From positions 1-64,000 of the forward strand of contig JAKCPI010006285.1 in NCBI GenBank assembly GCA_023213315.1: a stretch of DNA of 64,000 bases, in the 5' to 3' direction. Each line of letters starts with the position of its first letter. Position 1 is the first letter of the stretch. The translations under genes were made by a program, and so were the position numbers. Under the pieces are notes generated by a model. It was not told the DNA's origin. It saw nothing but the letters and a program-made list of their open reading frames with translations, and made no database searches. The stretch is from Euborellia annulipes (taxonomy: Eukaryota > Arthropoda > Insecta > Dermaptera > Anisolabididae). Below, in pieces: positions 21,024 to 31,600 of this stretch.

Positions 21024-21239
21024 AAAAAAATCTGGTTGACTGGTCGCACAGCACACAACTTTCTCTTACCTTCGGTAAATGAAAGTTGTGTTCTGTGCTT
21101 GTCACATCAGATTTTTTTGTGTCGGCATATATTTAGTTTCGGCCGATATATTAGAATTAAAGTTATACAATTTATAATCATGGGAAAATATTTATATTTT
21201 GTTACCATGGCAACCATTTCTCCTATCTTTTCTAGTAAG
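21024..21239 (+). mobile_element. HS element, H half
   Basis: Complete H hairpin (loop TACCTTCGGTAAATG) and interior to CATTTCTCCTATCTTTTCTAG, where the SINE pair interrupts it. Confidence 0.75.
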
Positions 21240-21252
21240 AAGTACAAAAATG

Positions 21253-21460
21253 ACCAAACGTCGCGGGTTCGGACCCAGGCAGTCCGATGATTTTATTTAA
21301 GCCATTTGGATACCAGATGGCTTAAATAGAAATGCCTGAACCCCCAATATATATATTACTTCAACGGTTATCGTCTAAAAGTCTTAAATGGCCTCAGTTG
21401 CCGAAAAGACTGTGTGAATGTGTGTGTGAGTGTGAGTGTGAATGAGAAAAAAGTGTGAAT

Positions 21461-21491
<31 letters not shown>
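21253..21491 (+). mobile_element. SINE 1 with a 13-bp target duplication
   Basis: Flanked by AAGTACAAAAATG at 21240-21252 and 21492-21504. It starts inside the tRNA-like head at the B-box GCGGGTTCGGACCC. The body has AAGCCATTTGGATACC, ATGCCTGAACCCCCAAT, AGTCTTAAATGGCC and GCCGAAAAGACTGTG, then TGTG repeats and a poly-A tail of about 28. The duplication and A-tail indicate target-primed insertion by LINE machinery. Confidence 0.8.
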
Positions 21492-21496
<5 letters not shown>

Positions 21497-21504
21497 CAAA
21501 AATG

Positions 21505-21682
21505 CCCTCGGGGCTTGGTGTAGAGGTTAGCGTGCTAACTATGTATACCAAAAGTCGCGGGTTCGGACCCCAGGCAGTCCGATGATTTTATTTAAGCCAT
21601 TTAGATACCAATTTAAGACTTTTACGATAACCGTTGTAATGAATATATCTATTGGGAATTCAGGCATTTCTATTTAAGCCAT
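21505..21682 (+). mobile_element. SINE 1 head joined to an inverted SINE body
   Basis: Begins CCCTCGGGGCTTGGTGTAG with A-box GGTTAGCGTGCTAAC and B-box GCGGGTTCGGACCCC: the full tRNA-like head missing from its left neighbour. After AAGCCATTTAGATACC the sequence turns to the inverse of the body (ACTTTTACGATAACC...GGCATTTC). Confidence 0.7.
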
Positions 21683-22119
21683 TTAATACATAGAAAGAAA
21701 GTAACGAAATTTTTTCCAAAGAATCGAATAAGGGTTACAAATGCCTTTAAGTGTTTTGTATGTCTGTTTAACTACCACTCACTTTGGAAACAATTTTAAT
21801 TATAGGCCTACGTTCAGAGTAAAAAAAAAGCAAAAGAATTTTTGAATATGAATTATTTCCTACAAGGAAAAATATTTAATATATATTCTAATAACTTTTT
21901 TTTTTTAATATTGGCATTAAACAAATAAAAACAAAAATAATTAGCAGCATGATGATAATGTTAAGTATAGGGAATCAGAAAAAAATTAATTTGTAGGCTA
22001 GTCCATTGACGAATTTAGATTTAAAATATGTTTGGTGGTCATTTTGAATGAGATACTGTAGGTATACAATTGTGGTGAGATATTAATATAAAGATCAAAA
22101 ATTCATTCAATAACATCCC
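21683..22119. other. AT-rich spacer
   Basis: No feature recognised. Confidence 0.4.
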
Positions 22120-22158
22120 GTGATGCCGACCGCCGAAAGCGGGTGGCGCGGCTAGTAC
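22120..22158 (+). mobile_element. Helitron-like 3' end
   Basis: GACCGCCGAAAGCGGGTGGC forms the short hairpin seen near Helitron 3' ends and is followed by GCGGCTAGT. It matches the end of the mini-element at 50530-50610. The body is not delimited. Confidence 0.45.
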
Positions 22159-22351
22159 ATGTATATAAGGGGAAAAAAATGATCCATTGAATAGAATCTT
22201 CTCTAGTTTTTAACAAACATTTATGAAAGTTTACTTATAAATCAAGAATGGATTGTGAACGCGAAAAATTACTATGTCGGAAATTCAAAGGAAATTTGCA
22301 AGTTTTGCAACGTCGTTCCCTATTGAAGTTAGAAATCGTCTGGGCTTCCAC

Positions 22352-22744
22352 TAGGGATGGAAAAGGCGCTCGAAAAGTCTATTTTCGATTTTGGAATCGA
22401 CTTGATATTTTTCGATTCTCGGAATCGATTAATCATTTCGGAAAGTCGATTTTTCGACTTTCAAGTCGACTTTTTAAAAACTCTATAAATCGTGCATAGG
22501 AAATAACTAACCGATCTTAGAAAGCGTGTTGATTGGTGTGTTATGTGTAGGTTTTAAAAGAAAGATGAAAGTCAATCAATGAAATCGTTACAAACGATAT
22601 TACCATCGGATACTAAGTACGATAAGTATTGTAAAAAAAAAGTCGAAGTCGCCCAGTGAGAATCGATTCTAATCGACTCGATTCTAAAAAGTCGATTATT
22701 TTCAGTAAAACATCGATTCTGTCAGAGCTGACTTTCCATCCCTA
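22352..22744. mobile_element. hAT MITE with perfect 8-bp target duplication
   Basis: Starts TAGGGATGGAAAAG and ends CTTTCCATCCCTA. GCTTCCAC flanks it exactly at 22344-22351 and 22745-22752. TAGGGATG is a classic hAT terminus. Subterminal regions are full of GTCGA and AATCGATT motifs, possible transposase-binding repeats. It is 393 bp; the frame at 22248-22499 is incidental. Confidence 0.85.
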
Positions 22745-22752
22745 GCTTCCAC

Positions 22753-23209
22753 TTATTAATTAGGCTCCTCTTGTTGAAATAATTAAATCAAACTCAAAGA
22801 GGATCTTCTAAAATCGGATCTGAGTCAAATAGGAAAACAAATAACAGGGATTTTAAGCCCCCATGGCTAGTATCTACCTATATAATCTCGGATGCATGTC
22901 ACGTTTTTTTTTTTTTTTTTTTTTCATTTTTCTTGGGACTCACTCGCCTCTTTTTGCATACAGAGATTTAATCGTAAAACAACTACTCTAATTTTTTTTA
23001 TTAACTATCCAAAAGATTAAAGAATAAAAGTTAGCATATAAATTATTAATTATAAAGCAAATGTCAAAAAAAAAAAAACATCAGAACTGGCTTTAATAAA
23101 AAATTTGTCATTTTAGTAAGAAAAAAATTACAGACTCCTTTTGGGAGTCACGTTTAGTTTTCTTATCACAAAAAATAAATAAGCAGGTTTTGATGAGTTT
23201 CGAAATTAA
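22753..23209. other. AT-rich spacer with a T-run
   Basis: A T-run at 22904-22924. No gene or shared repeat found. Confidence 0.4.
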
Positions 23210-23316
23210 AAAAAAATCTGGCATGACTCTTTGCACAGCACACAAGTTCAGTAATCGAAAGTTGTGTGATATACTGTTACACCAAATTTTTTTGTGTCGT
23301 CATATATTTACATTCC
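23210..23316 (+). mobile_element. HS element, H hairpin fragment
   Basis: AAAAAATCTGGCATGACTC...GTTACACCAAATTTTTTTGTGTCG and ATATATTTA. The hairpin arms have diverged and the loop is shortened. Confidence 0.65.
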
Positions 23317-23654
23317 ATTTGAAAAAATTGAAATTACCGTTGATTCGGATCTGTACCAAAAATTGTTAAAGATATTATTTAAGTCAGTTTTTTAAAAAGT
23401 ATTTTCGGTATTTTGGTCATGTAGACTTTAAACTTAAATTTTTGTTACGATATATATGTAAGGGGGAGGTCCAGTCATATTTATTTATAGACAAACTGGA
23501 GTTGTACTGGATATTATTTCTTATGGAATAACAAGTTCTTATGCAATTTTAATAAAAAAAAACTTTTATTTTAAGGATTTTATTCGTAAATTGATCCTGA
23601 AATTAAAATTTTTGTATTAAAATTGCATTAAGAACTGTTATTCTCAATAAGAAT

Positions 23655-23895
23655 TATTTTTCCAAATTAGGCTATATTCAATATTTATTTATACCATTTG
23701 GTATCCAAATGATTTAAATAAATATTCTGGAAACCGAAACAGCACCGCTTGATTATCAATATTGTCATTTGTCAACATCTCTATCCTCTCAGTCAAGGGG
23801 GTGGAGGGATTCATGCCAGTTAAGGGTTGGTTAGCTTTTTAATAATTTATTTATTAAAGCAGCCAATTTATTATTTTATCTTTAAACATTTTCTC
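23655..23895. repeat. Inverted-repeat partner of 29364-29598
   Basis: About 240 bp, nearly identical to the inverse of 29364-29598. It shares GCTATATTCAATATTTATTT, ACAGCACCGCTTGATTATC, GGGGGTGGAGGGATTCATGC and AAGGGTTGGTTAGC. The short CCATTTGGTATCCAAATG palindrome resembles the SINE 1 body. Confidence 0.8.
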
Positions 23896-24754
23896 CTTGA
23901 CCCTCATTTTGCAAAAATATTAAACTCAACGTGCGGAACCTTTCTATAATCTTAATAATTATATAAATAATAAAAGGGTGAAGAAATAAGGAAAATTATA
24001 GCAAAATAAAGAAAGAATAATGTTAATATATATGAGATCAGTGTTGCGTGACTGTTGAATGTATTGGTGAGGTTCCTGGTAGACTGACTGGCACCTGAGG
24101 AGAACTTACAAGGTTACAACGTCCCGGACCTCAGAAAGAAGAACTCAATCAAATCTCTCTTAAAACGTTAAACCTCATTGAATACGATGTAACAGGATAT
24201 ATCTTTCCATCAAACAAAACAATTAAGAGAGAGTTTTTGCTTACAAAACAAAAACAATACCCAAGAGAGGATAGAATTCCAAACAACTTTTGTTCTTTAA
24301 AGTGTTAAAGTTCATTAGGTCATAAATTTTGTAACCTTTACCGTTACAATAATTCCAATATTTTATCTAAATATCAAATATTGAAAAAATATATTTTTTT
24401 ATATTAAAAAACATTTACTCTATGGTATTTATATATAAATATCCGTCTATCCGCGAGCGACCTTGTGCTAAAAATAAAATAGCGACAGTTGGATGCAGAT
24501 AGGATTTTTTTAATTTTAAGGCCACATTAAATATAATGCAATATCATGGTGAGTATCTTAATTTGAAAATAAATTGAACAAATTTTCCTTGAATGGATAA
24601 CTAAACTAAAAAGTGATAACAGAAATGGCAGAAATTCGGATGTGTTGACCGTGAGGATTTTTAAATATAGCGGGACCTCGATTTAAGAGGTCATAAAAAT
24701 ACGCTTTTTTTTTGCTGACAATTGATTTCCAGAAGATATACTGGTTGAATGAAT
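23896..24754. other. Spacer with a GC-richer island
   Basis: The island at about 24030-24140 (GGTTCCTGGTAGACTGACTGG, CGTCCCGGACCTCAG) does not match other parts of the window and has no good splice sites. The rest is AT-rich. Confidence 0.35.
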
Positions 24755-24987
24755 TTTATGAGGAACTGTTCCTTCCCAGCCACCCGGCCCAAACCCGGGT
24801 TAACCATCCCCATTTAAAGCATTTAGGATCACCTCAAATTGGGCCCTTTGTGTCTGGGGTGTGAGATTTCCCCCGCCTTTCTACCCTTCGGCTTCGGTTG
24901 AATTTTTGCGGCAAGCCGGACTCGAACTTAAGTTGTGTTAAACCTTCAGATCCTTACTCTGCAGCTTAGCCACTTGCCCCCTGGCAA
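24755..24987 (-). mobile_element. tRNA-derived SINE (family 2)
   Basis: On the minus strand the head reads GGGGGCAAGTGGCTAAGCTG (A-box region), then AGTTCGAGTCCGGC (B-box). A GC-rich body follows, with GAAGCCGAAGGG, ACACCCCAGAC and AACCCGGGTTTGGG. GC content is far above the neighbourhood. Related to 2775-2935. Confidence 0.65.
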
Positions 24988-25664
24988 ATATTTTTGTAGT
25001 CTTTGAAGACCACTATCTCGTAACATATGCACACGTCTCTATATTTTATTCATCATTAATTAGAAGACTGGTTCTTATGATTAGAAATAAAAAATCATCT
25101 TTGACAAACCCTGAAGCAATTTGATATGAGCACTTCCTAATATAATAAGCTTCTATTTGATGAAATTACATTTTGAGATTGAACCAAAAGTAAGCACATT
25201 TTTTCGTTTCTCTCTCTCGAGATCAAGTAAAAAAAAAAAATAAAAATTTTAATGAAACATAAAAAATAAAAACTGGTATATTATATCAGAGTCTAAATAT
25301 AGCAAAGATATACTGATTGCCATTCATTTATTTTTTCTCTCCTCTGGTACTTGGAATATATAGATATATAATTACTATACAAATAATGTATGGGATTTTT
25401 TTTTGTTCATTATAATTTTGTGGTTTGTAAAAAGATGGAAACAAAAAATTGTTTAATTATTTTGGACATATAGAGAGTAGAAGAGTGCAGTATCCATAAG
25501 TTTAAATTATAAATATTATCATGCTAAGAATTAATTACAGTAGTAAGCATTAACAAAACGTAATGAACAAATAAAGGAATTAAAAAATAATAATATTTTG
25601 TAGAAAATTGACTATTAAAATATGTAAAAATAATTAAGTAATTGATGACCAATAGTAAGGATTT
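24988..25664. other. AT-rich spacer
   Basis: No feature recognised. Confidence 0.4.
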
Positions 25665-25840
25665 TTAGTCTTCGGCATCTTAGGCCATAAGGACTGTCAA
25701 ACGGTACATATATAGGCCTACCGTTAAACGATTATTATGATACATTTATCCAGGCATCTTTATTTACGTTATTTGGTATCCAGCTGATTTAAATAAATAT
25801 TCTTCGGACTGCCTGGGGTCTGAACCCACTTCCCTTTTAG
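25665..25840 (-). mobile_element. SINE 1, minus copy
   Basis: TCTTCGGCATCTTAGGCCAT, TTTGGTATCCAGCTGATT and GACTGCCTGGGGTCTGAACCC are the inverse of the SINE 1 tail, body and B-box. It ends before the A-box. Confidence 0.6.
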
Positions 25841-26061
25841 GTTATCAATAGGCATTGATCAATATTTCCAATCTCTCGGCAACAGAGGAGGGGGCTTTTC
25901 TTAAGTAACACACTTAAATTTTGAGCTTCCAATGTCAAGCTTAGGATTTTTGTGTTACGAACACCTTCCGGATGGTTTGTCTTATCGAATGCCGGGCTTT
26001 TAACATTCTCGTTGGAATATTTGTCAATGAAGTTGGTTGGTATTAGAAACTTGTCTTTCAC
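25837..26061 (-). CDS. Small open frame, 74 codons, doubtful
   Basis: The minus-strand frame MKDKFLIPTNFIDKYSNENV... to LLCCREIGNIDQ has balanced amino-acid use. It has no recognisable domain, and its 3' end touches the SINE. It could be an exon remnant or chance. Confidence 0.18.
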   Translation of the reverse strand: MKDKFLIPTNFIDKYSNENVKSPAFDKTNHPEGVRNTKILSLTLEAQNLSVLLKKSPLLCCREIGNIDQCLLIT

Positions 26062-26365
26062 TGGCTTAACACTGAAATTCTAAGCTTGGCAACCTTTCAT
26101 GATTTCAAAGGTATTCATTCGTAGCATAGTATGACTTAGCTTTAATCGAAACATACCTTAGTCAATCATATAAAAGAACATTTGCTTTAAATAATTGCCA
26201 AATTATTTGTTAAATCCCGGAAAGTGAAAAATGATCTGCACTTTTGACATAACTCTGCCTAAACTGTGCACACTGACTACTGTTCGCGCTTATTTTATTG
26301 TTATACTCTTGTGGTCATGCTATGAAAGTTTGATCCTGATTCCTCCATTTGTCTTCATTTTGTTG

Positions 26366-26715
26366 AAGATAGATCATGGCTGCTCCATTAGAAATTTACA
26401 CCAAAGAGGAACAACAAGCAGTGATCTGATTCCTCTGTTCAGAAAGGTCAAAGAGTCAGACATTCAATATCGCAATATGGAGGAAGGGCACTATCACGAA
26501 AAACTGTATACTTGTGGCTCGAGAAGTTTATAAGTGGTCGAACAAGTTTAACGTATGCAGAGGGAGCAGGAAGCCAGTGCAAAATGCGGTGCAAAAGTGG
26601 CTCCCGACTAATCGAAAAACTTTTATTTGGAAGGAATATGCAAGCTCATTGACCGTTGGGCCAACGTAATTGAAAAGGAGGGAGATTACGTAGGAAATAT
26701 GTGCATAGTATAACC
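26366..26715 (+). pseudogene. Mariner-type transposase fossil
   Basis: The plus strand reads MAAPLEIYTKEEQQAVI, a stop, then residues ending CILVAREVYKWSNKFN. This resembles the N-terminal mos1-type helix-turn-helix of mariner transposases (EEQRAVIRFL... YxW..KF). About 100 bp later, in a shifted frame, LIDRWANVIEKEGDYVG matches the C-terminal tail of the same family. The catalytic DDE/D middle is missing, leaving a deleted, frameshifted relic. GTCAATAAACTG follows. Confidence 0.6.
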
Positions 26716-26838
26716 CTAGCTTCATGTCAATAAACTGTAGAATGAAAAGTGTAGATAATTTTTGACTTACCCTTAAATTAAATAAATATCTATATATAAT
26801 TTCGATTTTTTCTAATTTGTATTCTTCTTATTTTTCAG

Positions 26839-27008
26839 ATCCTGGATCGTTTTGTGCCCTGGACTAAGCCTACAGAAGTTAAATATGCTGGGACAGATCG
26901 TGTATTTTTCTCCAAAAACCTTAAGCATACAGAAGTTACTTCACTGAGAGGCCGGCTCATTACCACCAACCCATATTGATGCTCTTCGCTCCAGGATCTT
27001 CTCAAATT
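26839..27008 (+). CDS. Candidate 5' exon with start codon for the 41-43 kb gene
   Basis: Bounded by a strong acceptor (CTTCTTATTTTTCAG) and a strong donor (ATT|GTGAGTAC). No single frame is open throughout. The frame containing ATG at 26979 (MLFAPGSSQI) reaches the donor in phase 0 and would continue into KQWLQLLSGS of the exon at 41243. On that model 26839-26978 is 5' UTR. Another frame gives 46 codons (ILDRFVPWTKPTEVKYAG...) before a TGA. The link across a 14-kb intron is inference. Confidence 0.45.
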
Positions 27009-27459
27009 GTGAGTACATTTATTTTTTTCAATTTATTTATTTATAGAATATAATATTACAATAAATGTCTCGGATATTAAAACCTAACAAAATCGTCATA
27101 TTTTAGTAGAAACCATCGATCTTAAATTCAATATTTTTAACGATGTTTTTCAAGATTGTTCGCTCTTGAATTTAATAATCCACTCTGTTTTCTGACTATA
27201 GGCTAGTTCATTTTACAACTAGCTGTTTAAATCCGGCTTTTAGGCCAACATTGTAAGTTGGTTTTTATTCCAGTTTGAAATATCCCCACGATTCAAGCCT
27301 TCCCTTATGATGAAATATAAAACCATATATCAAATAAATATGATTATGCAACCAGCAATGCAATTATATTGTGACGTGAGGCATTTGATTCTTTTATTTT
27401 TTTAAATGCTTTTATTTAACTTACTCTTTCAAGGTCACCAACTTTATGGCTTTGTTAAG
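27009..27459. other. Intron-like AT-rich DNA
   Basis: No feature recognised between the donor at 27009 and the satellite. Confidence 0.4.
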
Positions 27460-28310
27460 GACACTTCCCGATGAGCTAGAGGTGTGAAATTTGATATTTA
27501 AGAGTCATTTTTGATGACGCAAATTGTGAGTTTGGTTTTACCAAAATGGACCAAACTAATGTGGTACTTTATTTGAAACCCTTCGTGAATTAATGTAATT
27601 TCAAAAGACTTCCCGATGGGCTAGAGGTGTGAAATGTAATACTTAAGAGTCATTTTTGATGACGCCACTATATGGTGGTTTTGATCAAAATAGACCAAAC
27701 TAATGTGGTACTTTATTTGAAACCCTTCGCGAATTAATGTAATTTCAAAAGACTTCCCGATGGGCTAGAGGTGTGAAATGTAATACTTAAGAGTCATTTT
27801 TGATGACGCCACTATATGGTGGTTTTGATCAAAATAGACCAAACTAATGTGGTACTTTATTTGAAACCCTTCGCGAATTAATGTAATTTCAAAAGACTTC
27901 CCGATGGGCTAGAGGTGTGAAATGTAATACTTAAGAGTCATTTTTGATGACGCCACTATATGGTGGTTTTGATCAAAATAGACCAAACTAATGTGGTACT
28001 TTATTTGAAACCCTTCGCGGATTAATGTAATTTCAAAAGACTTCCCGATGGGCTAAAGGTGTGAAATGTAATACTTAAGAGTCATTTTTGATGACGCCAC
28101 TATATGGTGGTTTTGATCAAAATAGACCAAACTAATGTGGTACTTTATTTGAAACCCTTCGCGAATTAATGTAATTTCAAAAGACTTCCCGATGGGCTAA
28201 AGGTGTGAAATGTAATACTTAAGAGTCATTTTTGATGACGCCACTATATGGTGGTTTTGATCAAAATAGACCAAACTAATGTGGTACTTTATTTGAAGCC
28301 TCACGCAAAT
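27460..28310. repeat. 144-bp tandem repeat, six units
   Basis: ACTTCCCGATGGGCTAG recurs at 144-bp steps (27463, 27607, 27751, 27895, 28039, 28183). Units carry GAGTCATTTTTGATGACGCC, TATATGGTGGTTTTGATC and GACCAAACTAATGTGG. Units 2-6 are almost identical, while the first is diverged, so expansion looks recent. Not open in one frame. Confidence 0.92.
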
Positions 28311-28467
28311 AAGGCCCTATTAACTATAGTTTTGAATTTTGATATTTACGAATCATTTTTTTATGATAATGAATAATTTTTCAATTGAACCAAATCAATG
28401 CAGGCCAAACTAATGTGGCACTTTATCATATTGATGATTTTTGATAAGACTAAAAGACTAAAAAGCT

Positions 28468-28779
28468 TAAAATAAAAATAAAATAAAAAAAAAGATTTTT
28501 AAAAAAATGCTTTTATTTAAATTGAACTAAAAAGAGAGAAATAAGAAAGAAATAATTTAATTGTTCTTGTTAAAATTTTTTAATATTTATGACTTAAAAT
28601 AAAAGCGTGGGGCGCGAGCCTCGGAATCACTTCGAAGCGCCCCACGCTTTTATTTTAAGTCAAATATTAAAAAATTTTTAACAAGAACAATTAAATTATT
28701 TCTTTCTTATTTCTCTCTTTTTAGTTCAATTTAAATAAAAGCATTTTTTTTAAAATCTTTTTTTTATTTTATTTTTAAC
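28468..28779. mobile_element. Foldback element, about 310 bp
   Basis: Arms 28468-28616 and 28632-28779 are inverses. The centre is GC-rich (GCGTGGGGCGCG ... CGCCCCACGC), in contrast to the AT-rich arms. No frame. Confidence 0.8.
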
Positions 28780-29363
28780 CTTTAATAGAGTTTAATGAAA
28801 TATTTTTTTTTTTAAGAAAATATAAATAAAGATTCATTTCCCGTGTAATTACATTTCATTAAATATTTAAGATTTTCTCTTTTTTTTTTTTTTAAATCTG
28901 TCAATTCAATTACTGATTTCTTTTAGATACAGATGCGTTCATTAATTATTTTCGCTGGAAAATTATTCTTTTTGATTTATTATTAATACAATCTTTTGAT
29001 ACAATTTTATATAGGCATAGACCTAATACTTGAATATATTCTTGAGCATATCATGGGGAGGCAGGCAACAAAGCTGCTCCTCTAGAGCCTATTCTCTATT
29101 TTTCCCATTCATCTCAAATGATATGCAATCCCTTATCTCCGGGAATAGAAAATTGTGTACTGTGCTGTCACTCCAGATTTTTTTATTTGTCGGGTTTCCC
29201 ATAGTACCTTAGTTCCAATCTTGACCACTAGTGTTTTAAATGTTGACTGCCTGAAATAAACTATAGTTATTTTTCAAAATTTTAACCTCATATTTGGTTG
29301 GATATGTTATACTCATGAGACATGAGATATATAAAATTTATAATAATAAAATAAAAATAAAAA
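28780..29363. other. AT-rich spacer with an HS hairpin fragment
   Basis: At 29137-29210, AATAGAAAATTGTGTACTGTG and CACTCCAGATTTTTTTATTTG are the second H-hairpin arm. Otherwise nothing recognised. Confidence 0.45.
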
Positions 29364-29598
29364 ATGTTTAAAGATAAAATAATAAATTGGCTGCTTTAAT
29401 AAATAAATTATTAAAAAGCTAACCAACCCTTAACTGGCATGAATCCCTCCACCCCCTTGGCTGAGAGGATAGAGATGTTGACAAATGACAATATTGATAA
29501 TCAAGCGGTGCTGTTTCGGTTTCCAGAATATTTATTTAAATCATTTGGATACCAAATGGTATAAATAAATATTGAATATAGCCTAATTTGGAAAAATA
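29364..29598. repeat. Inverted-repeat partner of 23655-23895
   Basis: Inverse of the segment at 23655-23895 with few differences (for example CTCAGCCAAGG against CTCAGTCAAGG). The two bracket 5.5 kb holding a SINE, the mariner fossil, exon 26839-27008 and the 144-bp satellite. Confidence 0.8.
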
Positions 29599-29619
29599 CA
29601 ATTTTCACGAAAAATTTTA

Positions 29620-29685
29620 CTGATATACTTTTTAAAGATCATCTAAAAAATAGTTGATATATGAATCGTTAGAGCCAATATTGTG

Positions 29686-29739
<54 letters not shown>

Positions 29740-30005
29740 GAAAAAGTACTTCGGTAAAGTACTAGTACTTTTTAGCCGATTTTGTTCAAAAGCTAAAAAA
29801 AAGCTTAACTGTCCCGGAGGGTATCTAACTTAAATATAAAATTTCAACCTCGTAGCTCACTTCCTTCATGTTAAAACCGTCACACAGACTGGACCCACTT
29901 TTTTGGACTCACGGAACCTTAAATCGTGTATTTCCATCAAAATCTCGACATGATCGCAATACTTTCTCACTATATATTAAATATATAGGTAAGAGAAAGT
30001 AATAA
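29620..30005 (+). mobile_element. HS element, S two-thirds, with long poly-A
   Basis: Starts at the AGATCATCTAAAAAATAGTTG block. The short A-run of other copies has grown to nearly 60 A at 29677-29737. Ends with the S palindrome. Confidence 0.75.
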
Positions 30006-30068
30006 GCTTTCGAACAGACATACAATCTGAGTTATAGACACACTGTTACTGGAAACTTCGCTAAATCC

Positions 30069-30099
<31 letters not shown>

Positions 30100-30835
30100 C
30101 TAATATATTTGCTTATTTTATTGTTAAATTCAAACTAGCTTTACCTGGCAAATAAACATTTTGGTATTTTCCCACGAAATGTTTGTTTATACTACAAATG
30201 TACAAATAGTGATTTACGATAATAAAAATAATAAAGAAAATTAATTATAAAATAGGGAATAGTGATAATTATTCAACAATGCTCTCATTTTTGAGCCCAA
30301 CAATTACGTACATCATTATTACAATTTAAATTACATATTAAGAGAGGGGGAGGGGCGTAAGAATTTATGACATTTCCTTGTAAATAGTTGTATGGCTAAA
30401 ATTAGTTTACTAAACATGTCATGACCTTTGGCTATCGTATTATCAAGGCAAACAACAGAACCGAACGCAACCAATGTTGTTGTTACTCTATTTATATTTA
30501 TATATATTAAAATCAAAACAAGTTTCAGATTGCCCCGTTATTATTACTACTTTTTTTTAACCCTAAAAATTATTTAGCATTCATTTAAATTCATCTGGGA
30601 ATGAAAAATTAAAATAAAATTTTGTTACATGTGCCTTTGTCATTATTAAAATTTGAATTTTTGTACAAAAAGATGGTACCCAAAGACTTAGAAATACCAA
30701 ATTTAAATATTTTTATAGTGTGTTAGTATATAAGTAGTCTGTATTTTACTATATTATTCGCGCTTTATGATTGTTTAAAATATATTTCTTGTTTTATTCA
30801 TTTCGTTGCCCTTACTAGAAATACAGTCAGGACTC
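30006..30835. other. AT-rich spacer
   Basis: A-run at 30069-30097. No gene recognised. Confidence 0.4.
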
Positions 30836-31320
30836 AAGACAGGGGGGGGGCAAGGGGGACTATATCCCTGAGGCCCAAGCCCTCCGAGGGGGCCCGGGCC
30901 CTTTGCGCTCCAACCTTAAAATTCTAATAAAAAATAATTTTCTTGAAATTTTTTTCTGAGAGAGCTCGGGTCCTTCAAGCTCCAACCTTAAAATTCTAAT
31001 AAAAAATCATTTTCTGGAAATTTTTTTCCTGAAAGGCCCTTTATGCTAAAATCTAAAAATTATAATTAAAAAAAATCATATTCTTGAAATTTTTTTTCCT
31101 GAAGGGCCCGAGCCCTTTAAGCTTAAAATTTAAAAATTATATCAATATTGGGGTGGAGTCAGCCAAGGAAAGAATAAAAAACGATTGGCGCTCGAAACGT
31201 CGACAGGAAAAAAATTGTTTTTTATTCTGTCCTTGACTGACTTCACTCCAATAGATAAAATCAAAATTATAATTTAAAAAATCATTTTCTTGAAATTTTT
31301 TTTCTGAGGGGCCCGGCTCG
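30836..31320. repeat. Degenerate tandem repeat of about 75-85 bp
   Basis: Repeats of AATTTTTTTCCTGA, GGGCCCGGGCCCTTT-like GC blocks and CCAACCTTAAAATTCTAAT occur four to five times. A G-run (AGGGGGGGGGGC) marks the left side. The last unit is separated by the inverted PLE pair at 31142-31262. Confidence 0.6.
31142..31262. mobile_element. Short inverted pair of PLE 3' ends
   Basis: The left end TTGGGGTGGAGTCAGCCAAG and right end CTTGACTGACTTCACTCCAA are inverses. Inside, on the plus strand, GGCGCTCGAAACGTCGAC carries the GAAA box and a one-pair stem III of a PLE hammerhead. The first core box is lost to truncation. Confidence 0.5.
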
Positions 31321-31600
31321 TTAAGATTATTGGAACACCTACGTGTCCGGTTTGGTGTTCAGATCTGAGGAATATCCAGATTTTACTAATAATAACTGAA
31401 AACGTGGCCAAATTTAGGAATTTTACTCCACTTCGCATCTTAGGTGCCCCATAATACTTATTTTTTAATTTAAAATGCTTATAAATCAAGCTAAGTTTGA
31501 TAATATTTTTCTATCTCAGGATAGCTAAAAACGCAGATTTCAGTGCATAATTTTCAAAAATCTTGTAAAAAAAAAAGTTTGGTGTCAAATGATCTCCCTA
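31316..31600 (-). repeat. Dispersed repeat C, copy 1
   Basis: Shares CAGATCTGAGGAATATCC, TTTTACTAATAATAAC, GGATAGCTAAAAACGCAG and TTTCAGTGCATAATTTTC with 45940-46140 and, in part, 63768-64000. A MITE family is likely; ends not fixed. Confidence 0.5.

Noticed and set aside
22248..22499. 83-codon plus-strand frame
   Set aside because: Overlaps the left half of a hAT MITE with a clear target duplication; codons come from GTCGA/AATCGATT repeats.
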